Positions 54,960 to 64,000 of a stretch of 64,000 nt of DNA are shown here, piece after piece. The DNA lies in NCBI GenBank assembly GCA_033816765.1, contig CM066289.1, forward strand, positions 4,092,001-4,156,000, read 5' to 3'. How positions within the stretch are numbered: position 1 is the stretch's first letter; the number at the start of each line of letters is the position of its first letter. The DNA is from Nothopassalora personata. Taxonomy: Eukaryota; Ascomycota; Dothideomycetes; Mycosphaerellales; Mycosphaerellaceae. A model generated the notes under the pieces. The model saw nothing but the letters and a program-made list of their open reading frames with translations, did no database searches and was not told where the DNA came from. The position numbers and the translations under genes are program-made.

Positions 54960-57900
54960 CTCTAGTACTCCTATACTAGTCTTATTTGCTTCTCCTTAAC
55001 GCCTTATAGTCGGCTACTATACGATCCGTATTCACGAGGCCCTCCGCCGGTTCCTAGCTATTATACTCCTCTAGCTAGTCCTTCTACTAGACTAGATACT
55101 ATAGCTTGCCCTTACGCTTACGCCTATCTAGTACTGCCTCTACCTTATACTCTCCGTCCTTATTAGCTAGAGGGGGTACGGGTCCATCCTTATTGCTACT
55201 AATATACGGCTCGAGGAGAGAGATATAGAAGACGTTATAGAGCCTTAAGTCGGCTAGTAGCGCTAGGCGGTACGCCTACGAACCGATAGCGTCCGTAATG
55301 CGGTATAGGCCGATGAACTTCGGACCTATCTTCTTCTTTAGTACTACTAACTTAAGTTTCTTCGTTAATAATAGGACTAAGTCACCTACGCGGTAGGTCT
55401 TAGCTTAGTAGGTCTTGTTGTAGTAGCGAGCCTAGCTTTCTACTATAGCCTTCTATCGCTCCTCGAGTATAGCGCGTAGTTTTCGCATGCGACTCGCAGC
55501 TGTTACCGCTACTGGTACTTCTCCCCCCTAGGTCTCGTCTCGAGATCTAGTTAGTGTAGGGGCAATCTTAGGTCGCTAACCGTACACTATCTCGAACGGA
55601 CTTATACGTAGTATTAGGTAGATACTCTTATTAGCTACGAATTTAGTAACTATAAGCTACTTAGCCTACTTAGTTTAATTGTTACTATAGTAATAACGAA
55701 GATATTGTTCGAGGGTTTAGTTTACCCTCTTAGTTTAGCCGTCTATCTAAGGGTAAAAGGCCGTAGATAGCTTACGCTTTATACGCGCCTCGAAGTAGAA
55801 GTTACTCTAAAACTAACTAGTAAAGACCGGACCTCGGTCGCTTACTATACCTAACGGGATACTATAGTGTTATACAACTTCGTCTCGTAGGAGCCTCGTA
55901 AGCTCTACGGCTATGTAAGTCTTCGTCGTCGGGATGTATAAGCTTATTTTTAAGTAGCGATCGACTATTACTAGGATCGCATTATACACGTAACCGGCTC
56001 GCGTGCTTAGAGGTAGGTCCGTAATGAAATCTATAGTGATTTCCTACTACGGCCGCTCCGGTCTAGGAAGCGGTTGTAGCCTACTATAGGGTCGATAGCG
56101 TTTAGCCTTCGAACCCTAGTAGGTTCTATAGGCTTAGACGTATTGCTTTACGTCCGTACTAAGTGAGTCCTACTAATAATTACGTCGTAATAGCCCTTTA
56201 GTCTTAGTCCTTCTAAAGTAACCCGCGAGGACGTCGTCGTAGTGTATGCGAATTAGATGCGACCTAATTACGTGATCCCTAGGTACTACGATCGCGTCTC
56301 CGTAGTACATAAGGTCATCCTTTATATACTATCCCTTAGCGTCCCTCGCGCTTAGCGCCTACGCTAAGTATACGATATACTAGTCGTCTTACTACTACGC
56401 AACCTTTATTAAGAGTAGGATTAACTTACCCGTCGAGCTATAAACTTAACCCTATATTACTATAGCGTACACTACTACTAGTAACGACGGCTTATCTTAA
56501 TAGGAAAGGTCACCTCTCCGTACTACTATTACCGCGCCTATGTCGCCCTACATCGCCTCGTAGGTAGTAAGTACGCGCTTCACCGTCGGCTCGCTTATCC
56601 CTTCTAGAGACTCCTTCTAGAAAGATAGCTTACTTTATAAGGTAGGTAGCAAGTTCGAAGTTTATTACGTTATAGCTACGTAGTTACTACGTCTCGAAGG
56701 CGCGTCGGCTAGGTTAGTCTTACCCGGCCGATACTCTACTATAAAATTAAAAGACTATAGGAACGTAGCCTATCGAGCTTACCGCCCATTTAGCTACTTT
56801 ACTGTTATAAAGCCCTGTAGGTTAGCGTAGTCGACTAGCACTCGTACCGCATGCGTAGCGCCCTCTAAGTATAGCCTCTAATACTTAAAAGCCTTAACTA
56901 CTGTAAGTAGCTCCTAATCGTACGTCTCGTAGTTACACTCGGCTAGTATTATCTTACGTAAATAGAAGGCAATTAGATGCTACTTAGTCCTAAATAGCTA
57001 AGAGATAATGCCTATAATCGCAAAGCCTAAGGCATCCGTCTTAACCCTCGTACGTAACGAAGGATCGAAGTGCCTTAGGATAGGTGCTCCGAGGAACCTA
57101 GCTTTTAGCCGTTAGAACGCTTACTCCTTATAAGCGGACTACATAAGAGGCCCTTGCTTCTTACTATTCTTACATCCCTTTAGTAGGTCTATTAATAGCT
57201 TCGTAATCCTCGAGTACCCTTCGATAAAGCGCCTATAGAAGTTATAGAATCCTAGGAAGGATTAAACCTTATGAAAACTCGTAGGCGTAGGCTATTCCTC
57301 GATTACGGCTACCCTGCTCCTATCTATCGATACGCCTACGACGCTTACGATGAATCCTAGGAACTCGGCATTCTCCTAGAAGAAGCGACACTTCTTAGGG
57401 TTTACGAACAGAGCAAACTTCCGTAGCCTCGTAAGCACTTCGCGCACGGCTCGCACGTGTGCCTTACGCGCCTCGCTATAGATAAGGATATTATCTAGGT
57501 AGACTACGTAAATGTTATTAACTAAGCCGGTTAGCGCCTTATTAATATACCCTTAAAAGGTTGCTAGTGCGTTAGTTAACCCAAACGGCATTACTAGGTA
57601 CTCGTAGTGTCCGTATCGCGTACGAAACGTAGTCTTCCACTTATCGCCTCGCTTAATAGGGATACGATAGTAGGCGTCCTTTAAATCGATTATAGTAAAG
57701 AACCTAGAACCTAATAGCCTATCTAGCGTCTCGCTAATTAGGGGTAGGGGGTATCGGTTCTTTACTATAATCTCATTTAAGCCTCTATAGTCTATATAGA
57801 GCCTAAGTGTGCCGTCTTTCTTTAGTACGAATAAGATAGGCGCACCCGCCTTGCTTACGGACCGCCTAATCCACCCCTTCTCTATTACTTACGTAAGGTA

Positions 57901-58560
57901 CTCCTTTAAGGCCTCTAACTTAGTTAAGGACTAGTAGTACAGCGGCTTAAAAGGGGGTTTCTTTCCTTTAACGAGATTAATTGTATGCTTAACCCCGTCG
58001 GGCATCTTACGCTTCGCCTACTCATTAGGTACGTATACATCTCGGAAGTCTACAAATTCTTTAGGCTACGAGGGGCCCTCTCCTTTGGGTACTGCTATAG
58101 CAATAGCCCGAACACTTATCGCATAAACCTACTTTAAGCTCTCGAGATCCCTAAGGAACTCGCGTGCGTTACGCTACTAAATCGTAGGCGTCTCTATACT
58201 GCAGTACTACTAGTCCTTACAATCGCTCTTTACGATCCGATTACGGTACCTCTAGGGTCTACCTAAAATTACTAATAGCCTACCTATAGGCACCGCGTAG
58301 TAGATAGCGTTACTCACGCGCTCTACTCCCGCGTTATTAGCGAGTCGTAGCTAAACCGTAAAGGCGCCGTAGCAATACCCTAGGTTATGCGCATACGACT
58401 CTAACTTCGGTAGCCTTACCCCATTAATGGGTTGCATTTAATGTCGGAGTACATACTTATACGATACTAGGCTAAGATCCGTATAGTTATCTAGGAGAAA
58501 CGTAGCCTCGCGAAAGCCCTTACGAGTCTCGACTACGCCTCGCAAGTGACGCGCTAGACA
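54960..58560 (-). pseudogene. pol of the inner chromovirus (protease to chromodomain), RIP-broken
   Basis: A single minus-strand frame, broken by TAG/TAA, gives in order: protease end VILGRP; RT with [28 protein letters not shown] and YVVYLDNILIYSE (57,481-57,520; YLDD changed to YLDN); tether FLGFYNFYRRFIEGYSRI; RNase H; integrase with TIDFITDLPLS and HYSIPLGIVSDRGPVFTS; the GPY/F-like IGPKFIGLYRITDAIGS; and a C-terminal chromodomain EYKVEAVLDRRKRKGKL followed by YLV, EEYNS and EPAEGLVN (about 55,010-55,140). The set and order are those of chromoviral pol. Not functional: the catalytic Asp is changed and dozens of stops are present. Confidence 0.88.
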
Positions 58561-58566
58561 CGTATC

Positions 58567-58752
58567 TACTCGCCTTAAAGGGTCGACTTTAGGAAAACTC
58601 GGACTTAGGAGCGACCTACTTATAGTCCTCTACCTTTTCCCTAGTCGCTACGCTAGATATATATTTACTCGCCTTAAAGGGTCGACTTTAGGAAAACTCG
58701 GACTTAGGAGCGACCTACTTCTAGCCCTCTACCTTTTCCCTAGTCGCTACCC
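58567..58752. repeat. 99-bp tandem duplication in the inner element
   Basis: A unit beginning tactcgccttaaagggtcga occurs at 58567 and again at 58666, nearly identical up to ctagtcgctac. The 99-bp period is 33 codons, so it preserves the gag-pol frame. It lies between zinc knuckle and protease. Confidence 0.9.
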
Positions 58753-58759
58753 TTCTTAG

Positions 58760-59890
58760 TTAGAGCCTTCGTAGCGTCTACCCTACGAACCGCTTACGCG
58801 TTACGGTCCTTCTATAGGTGCCTATTCGGGCAATCCGTCTTAATGTAACCCTTCTTATAGTATCTATAGTACTCCGCTTTAGTCCTATCGAAGGTTATAG
58901 ACGATCCGCCGGCGTCCCGCTAGTGACTCGTACCCGGGTCGCGCGACGCCTAACTATGCTTCTACTACTTCGAGCTACGATCGCTTCGCCCTTAGTCGCC
59001 CTTAGTCTCTCGCCTACGGCGACTATACTGCCCGCGGTCGTGCCCTCCGCTACTACGCTCCGTACTTTTAATACGCGAAGCTAGGATTACTAGTTCCTCT
59101 CTAGTTGTTAGGATGTTATAAAACTTAACGATTGCGGACCGTAGGCTAGGCGTAAGCTTAGCGAGCATATATCGCACGCGTTGCGCCTCCGTATAGTCCC
59201 CTAACTGATCCTCCATAACATCTAGCTTAGTCGTAAACTAACGCACTGTCTAGTTGTCCTTCTCTTTTACCGCCTTATACTCTAACATTACGTTAAGCAC
59301 GCGGTTTATAGGATTACCGTATACGTCTCGATAGAACTCCTTAAAGTCCTAGTATATATACCCTTTAAGGTTAAGGACGCTATAGTTAGCGTGCTATCGC
59401 TTACTTGCCTCTCCGCTTAGGTACATAACCCTATATAGGACCTTTAACTCGTTCGTCGCATACGTGCCGCCTAAGAGGGTAAAGATAAGAGAGAGCTCCC
59501 TTAGGAATACCCGTACTTTCTTAATCGAGTCCCCTCTAAAAGGCGTAGGTTCTTTAAGACGTAAACGTATCGTATACGATGCGACCGCTCCTCGAGCTGC
59601 GATATTATCGTTAGTTACTATAGATAGAGGAGGGGGAGTAGGGGATGGTTCTCCGCCGGATTCGCCCTAAGGGTCCGCCGGCGGTACGCTCGCGTCCCGT
59701 AAGATCTATAACTGTTTAATCTCCCTCTATATCTCCTTCTCCTTAACCTCTACCCGAAGGGCATCCCTCCTTGCGACTAAGGCTACACGCCTCGCTTGTT
59801 GCTAGGCCCTAGGGCTTAGGGGAGCCGTAGGCGTAGCGCTACTATCGTCGCGTTCGGACTCTATAGCGTGTATAGATTATAACGAAGAGA
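58760..59890 (-). pseudogene. gag of the inner chromovirus, RIP-broken
   Basis: The minus strand includes RVRYMLAKLTPSLRSAIVKF and TTREELVILASRIKSTERSS (59,216-58,992), a retrotransposon-gag block, then a zinc knuckle at 58,874-58,821 that reads YYRYYKKGYIKTDCPNR. The CX2CX4HX4C spacing is intact, but the first two Cys and the His are Tyr: TGT to TAT and CAT to TAT, exactly the changes RIP makes. The N-terminal part towards the 5' LTR is poorly defined. Confidence 0.8.
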
Positions 59891-59901
59891 AGAATTAGAA
59901 C

Positions 59902-60096
59902 TGTTAAGGGATGTCGTAATGTATAGCACGCCCACGACCTCTAGTCGTAGATGAACTAATTCTTGCCTTTTATTTAAGACGTATTACGCGTCGTAAGGTG
60001 TACGTATACGTGTTACGTGCGGCTTAGTAGCCGGTCGCGACCGTATGTTATATATAAGGCTACATATAAGGGTTAGCTACTAGGCTGCCCCTTATA
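59902..60096 (-). repeat. 5' LTR of the inner chromovirus
   Basis: 195 bp, TGTTAAGGGATG... to ...CCCCTTATA, followed directly by the target duplication GTCTT (60097-60101). Partner of 53404-53598. Confidence 0.93.
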
Positions 60097-60101
60097 GTCT
60101 T

Positions 60102-62879
60102 GCACCTGTCTAAGCTAACTAGAGTAGTAAACATAACACTTTTACCTTTACGGCTAGCAATAGTCCCCTCCTATAAACTATTATCGTAGTTACGGGTAGT
60201 AAGCCGCACCTTACGGGCCTACGGACGTCCTAGGATTGTTAGTAAGTTTAGATCCGAGGAGATAAACATGTCTACCTAGTAGTAAACCCTAAATACCTAA
60301 ACATCTAAATTGCCTATAATACCTTTAAACTAGGCCCGCCCTCTAGTACCTCGAAAGGTAAGCTAAGTACTCGACATTACTAGTAACCTAAACCTATAAG
60401 CGTTCCTCTAGCTAATGATATTTACCTCGGACCCCTTATTAATTAGGTACCTAATCTAGTTCTTATTTATCCTAAACTCCGCTACTACCTAAGGACTAGG
60501 GACTATAGTAAAGTTATTAAGGACACTAGAGAGCCCGATTTTCTTAACGTCCTTATATAGCTTAGTAGTAGGGACCGCACCCTTTAAGTAAAGTATAGTT
60601 AAATATACTCCGATATACTAGGCCTAACTATCTTCGCGGAAGACCTCCTTATTATACTTAGGTTTATCTTTATAGGTAACTACTTATCTAGTACGAACCT
60701 TAGGGTCCTTTCCTATAAGGCGTCGTACTATAGCGAGCTTCTCCTAAAGAGCGGGGGTGTTAGTAACGCGACTAAAGAGGGTAGCCTCGAACTAGCGACT
60801 ATATCGAAACTAATCTTAGGCGTTCACATTAGGAAACGTTATCTAGAGGATCTAATTAATCTAGTAGATAATACCCTCTTCCTTTATAACCGGACTATTA
60901 CTAGCTAAACTATATTGTCGGACGTACTTATTAATCCTTATACTCTTAGCATTCTATATACGCTTCCTTTATGCGAAGGGGGCGTTTACGGGACCTATAG
61001 GTATATCCTTAGGTAGTCCTTTATTAGTATCGTTCCCTAGTTTATTTACTTAGGCATTATTTCCCCTTCCTAGGGTTACCCCGGACTTGGCTAATAATTA
61101 AGTTCCGCTTATTCAAGCACTAACTTCGTTAATTATTTTAACCTCCTACTAGTTAATCTTAGCTTACCGGATCTCCTATTCTAATTATAGGCGAACTTTC
61201 TTAGTAGCCTTAGCTCGGGCTCGTAGATCCTAAGCTAAGGACCGGGTCCTCGGGTACGGATTCTTTAGAATGCCTACGGGTGCCTTCCCTTTCACTTTAT
61301 TAGACTACATAGGATAGGTAGATACCTCGTTAAGCTCGCCTAAGTCGATCGCCTACTCCGCTTTACTTTCTCCGAATGAGACCTAATATATCCTAGTAGC
61401 CTTCTCCGTTTAGCTAGACCGTACGTCCTAAGGGCTATACTCTATTAAATGCCTAAAATTAGGAGGGGGCTTAGAATAATTAGGAGGCGTAATCTTTGTT
61501 ACCCTAGTATAGTCCCTACCTATCTATTACTTACGTAGTGCGGGAATCTTATACTAGTTATTAAACTCGATCGGCCTATAATGTTCTTCGAGTAGAGGGA
61601 GCATATAGAGCAGTTTCGGTTTACTATAGTCCCTCCGAAAGTTAAACTTAGTAGGACGTAGATCGCCTTCTTTCCCTAGATACTACTAGTTGTTCGGGGC
61701 GAGGTATACGTAGCCCCGAGATATTAAGGACCTTATCGCCCTATAATTACTAGCCTAGTACTTCGAGCTACTACAGTTGTAGCAATAACTATCTATCGCT
61801 TTAGACTATTCGCGATTCTGCGATAGGGGACGCTATATTATGTAAACCTACAGTTTAGTATCTAGGTCGTGCCTCTCCGGTTATATAGAGCGTTAATTCT
61901 CGCTCGGGTAGAAGGTACCCGCGTCCGCGACGCGACCGCGCTAGTATGCACGTATGCTCATTTTAGCTACCTTCTAGATTAGGTTATTATTAATAATAGT
62001 CCTAGAGGTGGCCTTCTTAAGCGTGTTAATCTTAGGCTTAAGGCGCGGCATTTACTTTACGACTAAGCGGTGTAGCTAAGGTAAAGTAAGAGGGAAATCT
62101 ATATATATAGCTTTCTATCCCTCCTTACTATCTACGATACTAGCAGCTTTATCGAGAATCCTCTAAAAGTCCCTAAACTTCCTAGGTTACTTTAGGTAAA
62201 GCCCGTAAGCCTTATAGACCGCTTTCGCGACTACCTCTAGCAATCCCTAAAGGAGAAGGCGACTCCGGGAGCTGTTATCTAAATCCTTAGGTTTAATTAG
62301 ATTACTTAAGGATACAAATAGGCGGATGAATTCCTTTACATCTTATTCTTTAGGCCTCTTACCTTGCTACGCCCTAACAATCTCCTTAAGATATTCCCGA
62401 CTCCCTAACATCGAGTAGGCGTTAAACCTTAAGAACTCTAATAAGAACGCCCTCCTAAAACGTGCCTTATTAGTGAACTACCTAGGCAGTCTTATAACTA
62501 CGCGCCGGATAGTAGTTTCGAAATTACGCTTAAACCTACCCTAGAAATTATCCTTCTTAATAGATGCCCGAGGCGGATACTAGTCTATTAGGTCGCTAAA
62601 CCGCTCCTAGAACTTAGTAGCATTAGTGCTATTAAACAACGGATTCTTAGCACCTCCTAGAGGTAGAAAGCGAGGGCTAGCGTTTTCTATTGCTACTACT
62701 AATCGTCTAAAGAGGGCAGTTATAGTATCTATTCCAATTGTGCTGTTCGTTCCTATACCTATACCTAATTTAGCGGCGCTAGTTCCGCTTCTCCCTTCTT
62801 TACTAGATTTAGGTGTTTCTCCTTCCTCCGATTCCTCTATCCCCTTATAAGGGATAGAATCCCTATAGACCCCTTCCAT
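60102..62879 (-). pseudogene. gag-protease region of the outer Ty3/Gypsy element, RIP-broken
   Basis: From ATG 62879 the minus strand reads MEGVYRDSIPYKGIEESEEG, then a gag-like body (TNATKF, RFKRNFETTIRRVVIRLP, FLRFNAYSMLGSREYLKEIV, EFIRLFVSLSNLIKPKDLD) interrupted by TAG/TAA. Near 60,430-60,230 a protease end is seen: EVNIIS, RLLVMSST, DMFISSDLNLLTILG. The frame is then split by the inner element and resumes at 53,398. The first 90 codons are unbroken. Confidence 0.65.
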
Positions 62880-63044
62880 TTTCGTAGGGTTTATAGGCTG
62901 TTCGTAGCCTCTACCTATGTCGGCAAAGGTGCTAAGTTTTTCTAGTAATGTAGCCGTATCTATTGTTACGTAGTGCTTACTTTAGAATGCGCTAATACTA
63001 GTTGTTACTTAATAGGACCTTATAACCGTAATTGTTACTAAATA

Positions 63045-63165
63045 CCTTAGACCTTAAGTGTTTTCGACCTTAGTCGACCTTAACCGTGAACCTTAACCTT
63101 GAACCTTAACCTTAAGTAATAACCTTAACCGTAAACCTTAGACCTTAAACTATAATTTTAACCTT
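63045..63165. repeat. ACCTTA-type degenerate short repeats
   Basis: About fifteen copies of (G)ACCTTA(A/G) in loose tandem between the 5' LTR and gag of the outer element, in the expected leader region. Not the fungal telomere repeat (CCCTAA). Confidence 0.75.
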
Positions 63166-63232
63166 ATAAACTAGATACTAATACGCTACCGGGTGTACAC
63201 TTAACAACCCCCCTTATTAACTACTAAAATAA

Positions 63233-63601
63233 TGTCTACTAACTACCCTATATAGGCCTGTCCGAGTTGTGGTGGTATAGAGCGGTGCTTACGTAAGCAG
63301 GGGTATTTACCGGTCCCGGGACCGGGAAATTAGGTTACGTAACGAGTAGCGTAGTAGCTAGATAAAACAAGACGATTAGTAGACCTAAACCCCTATGCCC
63401 TCTACTCGAGAGGTATAAATTGAATTGTTGCCTTAATGCCACGCTTATAATACTTAGCTACGTAGTATATATCTTTAACAGCTATACTAGGTCCTACTAG
63501 CTTACCTAAATGTCTAATTAAACCTAAATGAAATTAAGGCAAGTTAGACCTAAGGGACCCCCTCTAAACCTAAGGTTAATACAACCTATCAGTCGTTAAT
63601 A
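63233..63601 (-). repeat. 5' LTR of the outer Ty3/Gypsy element
   Basis: 369 bp, TGTCTACTAACTACC to GTTAATA, homologous to 45046-45412. Confidence 0.88.
63305..63330. repeat. Palindromic motif, copy 4 (in 5' LTR)
   Basis: ATTTACCGGTCCCGGGACCG...: 26 bp, one mismatch in the right arm (GGGAAAT). Confidence 0.9.
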
Positions 63602-64000
63602 GTAGTAGCTATAGCTCGCCGTAGGGTCGATAGCGCCTCGCCTTCGAGGTCTAATAAGCCCTATAAATTCTAATATACTCCCTTATATCCTTACTAAGTA
63701 ATTCCTACTAGTAATAACGTCGTAGTAGCTCTTTAGTCTTTACCTTAATAAAGTGCCCTACTAGTAGGTCGTTATAATATATATAGAGTAGCTATGCTCT
63801 TACTACATAGTCTTCGGGTACTATAATCGCGTTTCCGCGATAGACTAACCCGTCTTTTATATACTAGTCCTTAGCGTCCCCTTCGCTAGGCGCCTACGAT
63901 AAGTATATAATGCACCTATCGTCTCTCCCCTATACGATTTTCATTAGTAGTGTAAGCAGTTTACCCTAGCCGCCCTACATTATTATAGCGTATACTCTTA
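63602..64000 (-). mobile_element. Second chromovirus copy, integrase part, truncated by window edge
   Basis: From about 63,612 to the end the sequence parallels 56,085-56,480 of the inner element (shared gggtcgatagcg, taacgtcgtaatagc-like, gcgtccc...cgcctacg, gcgtacac-like landmarks), so it is the integrase region of a related, diverged Gypsy element in the same orientation. The 5' LTR of the outer element abuts it directly. Confidence 0.75.

Larger units (their letters stand above)
53404..60096 (-). mobile_element. Nested Ty3/Gypsy chromovirus (inner element), 6.7 kb, RIP-mutated
   Basis: Two 195-bp LTRs, 53404-53598 and 59902-60096, flank 6.3 kb and are bordered by a perfect 5-bp target duplication, GTCTT, at 53399-53403 and 60097-60101. 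The LTR ends differ only as RIP predicts: TATCAAGGGA on the left and TGTTAAGGGA on the right both derive from TGTCAAGGGA. Minus-strand order is gag with zinc knuckle, protease, RT, RNase H, integrase, chromodomain, which defines a chromovirus. A polypurine tract (gggaggggagg on the minus strand) abuts the 3' LTR at 53599. An extra antisense frame lies between chromodomain and 3' LTR. It interrupts the outer element, so it is younger. Confidence 0.92.
45046..63601 (-). mobile_element. Large Ty3/Gypsy LTR retrotransposon (outer element), RIP-mutated, with nested insertion
   Basis: Delimited by direct repeats 45046-45412 (3' LTR) and 63233-63601 (5' LTR), about 368 bp each and clearly homologous. 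A polypurine tract (ggggagga on the minus strand) abuts the 3' LTR on the inside, as expected. Minus-strand order: gag from ATG 62879, protease, [nested element 53404-60096], RT, RNase H, integrase, then an extra reading frame. Without the insert it is about 11.9 kb, large for a fungal Gypsy element. The flanks do not show a matching target duplication (attaa on the left, gtagt on the right), and they belong to different elements, so the present ends may result from recombination between copies. Confidence 0.8.
42345..64000. repeat. RIP-mutated transposon block
   Basis: From about 42,345 to the window end the base pattern changes abruptly: TA, CTA and TAG abound, CA and TG become scarce, while CG is kept. 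Old coding frames are recognisable but broken almost only by TAG and TAA, the two stops that C-to-T at CA (either strand) makes from CAG, CAA and TGG. TGA is rare. This is the signature of repeat-induced point mutation acting on multicopy DNA. No intact gene is present; the named elements below account for most of the block. Confidence 0.93.

Noticed and set aside
58818..59084. Plus-strand frame in the inner element
   Set aside because: It is the antisense shadow of the gag block with the zinc knuckle on the minus strand.
62626..62850. Plus-strand 74-codon frame
   Set aside because: Shadow of the outer element's gag, which begins at ATG 62879 on the minus strand.
63045..63165. Telomeric repeat
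   Set aside because: Unit is ACCTTA, not CCCTAA, and lies inside a retroelement leader.
42345..64000. Alternative genetic code with TAG/TAA read as Gln
   Set aside because: Stops replace Trp as well as Gln sites, catalytic Asp and Cys are also mutated, and host genes in the same window use TAG/TAA as normal stops. RIP explains all of this.
1..64000. CRISPR arrays, operons, tRNA or rRNA genes
   Set aside because: No spaced identical repeats of CRISPR type, eukaryotic gene structure throughout, and no cloverleaf or rRNA sequence that I could recognise by eye.

Overview
The window reads as nuclear DNA of a filamentous ascomycete, probably a dothideomycete (inferred, no marker gene). Supporting signs are short introns of about 50-85 bp with GT...AG ends and CTGA(C/T) branch sites, fungal-type genes (class II-like haem peroxidase, ABCC transporter, SDH4, MPP-beta), and a 3' third that carries the signature of repeat-induced point mutation (RIP).

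Layout. (1) 1-10 kb, minus strand: 5' part of an epoxide hydrolase cut by the window edge; a long gene fusing a medium-chain reductase (MDR) to a luciferase-like FMN monooxygenase, probably spliced to a long disordered tail; and an ERCC6L2-like SNF2 ATPase. (2) 10.3-20.4 kb: a faint split-gene trace, then an ABCC transporter, mitochondrial malic enzyme and an RBR E3 ligase on the plus strand. (3) 20.8-28 kb: decayed minus-strand gene(s) including a broken protein kinase, an intact BuGZ/ZNF207-type zinc-finger gene, and a decayed acidic-protein gene. (4) 28.6-38.4 kb: secreted haem peroxidase, divergent MAS1/SDH4 pair, a 2-kb degenerate CT-rich repeat, and a disordered-protein gene. (5) 39.3-42.0 kb: relics, among them a broken RBR paralogue. 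(6) 42.35-64 kb: a RIP-mutated transposon nest with no intact gene.

The nest can be ordered. A Tad-like LINE ORF1 (plus strand) is cut at 45,046 by a large Ty3/Gypsy element (minus strand, LTRs 45,046-45,412 and 63,233-63,601). Its body is split by a second Ty3/Gypsy chromovirus (53,404-60,096) with 195-bp LTRs and a perfect 5-bp target duplication, GTCTT. After 63,601 the sequence matches the integrase part of that chromovirus, so a related copy continues off the window.

RIP is plain: CA and TG are nearly absent, old reading frames are interrupted almost only by TAG and TAA, the RT motif YLDD reads YLDN, and zinc-knuckle Cys and His read Tyr. Seen through this damage, both Gypsy elements seem to carry an extra gene: a roughly 1,000-codon unidentified frame between integrase and 3' LTR in the outer element, and an antisense 345-codon frame between chromodomain and 3' LTR in the inner one. 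A 26-bp palindrome occurs four times in the outer element. These are the most novel signals in the window.

Several host genes serve mitochondria (malic enzyme, MPP-beta, SDH4), but they look like ordinary neighbours, not a functional cluster.
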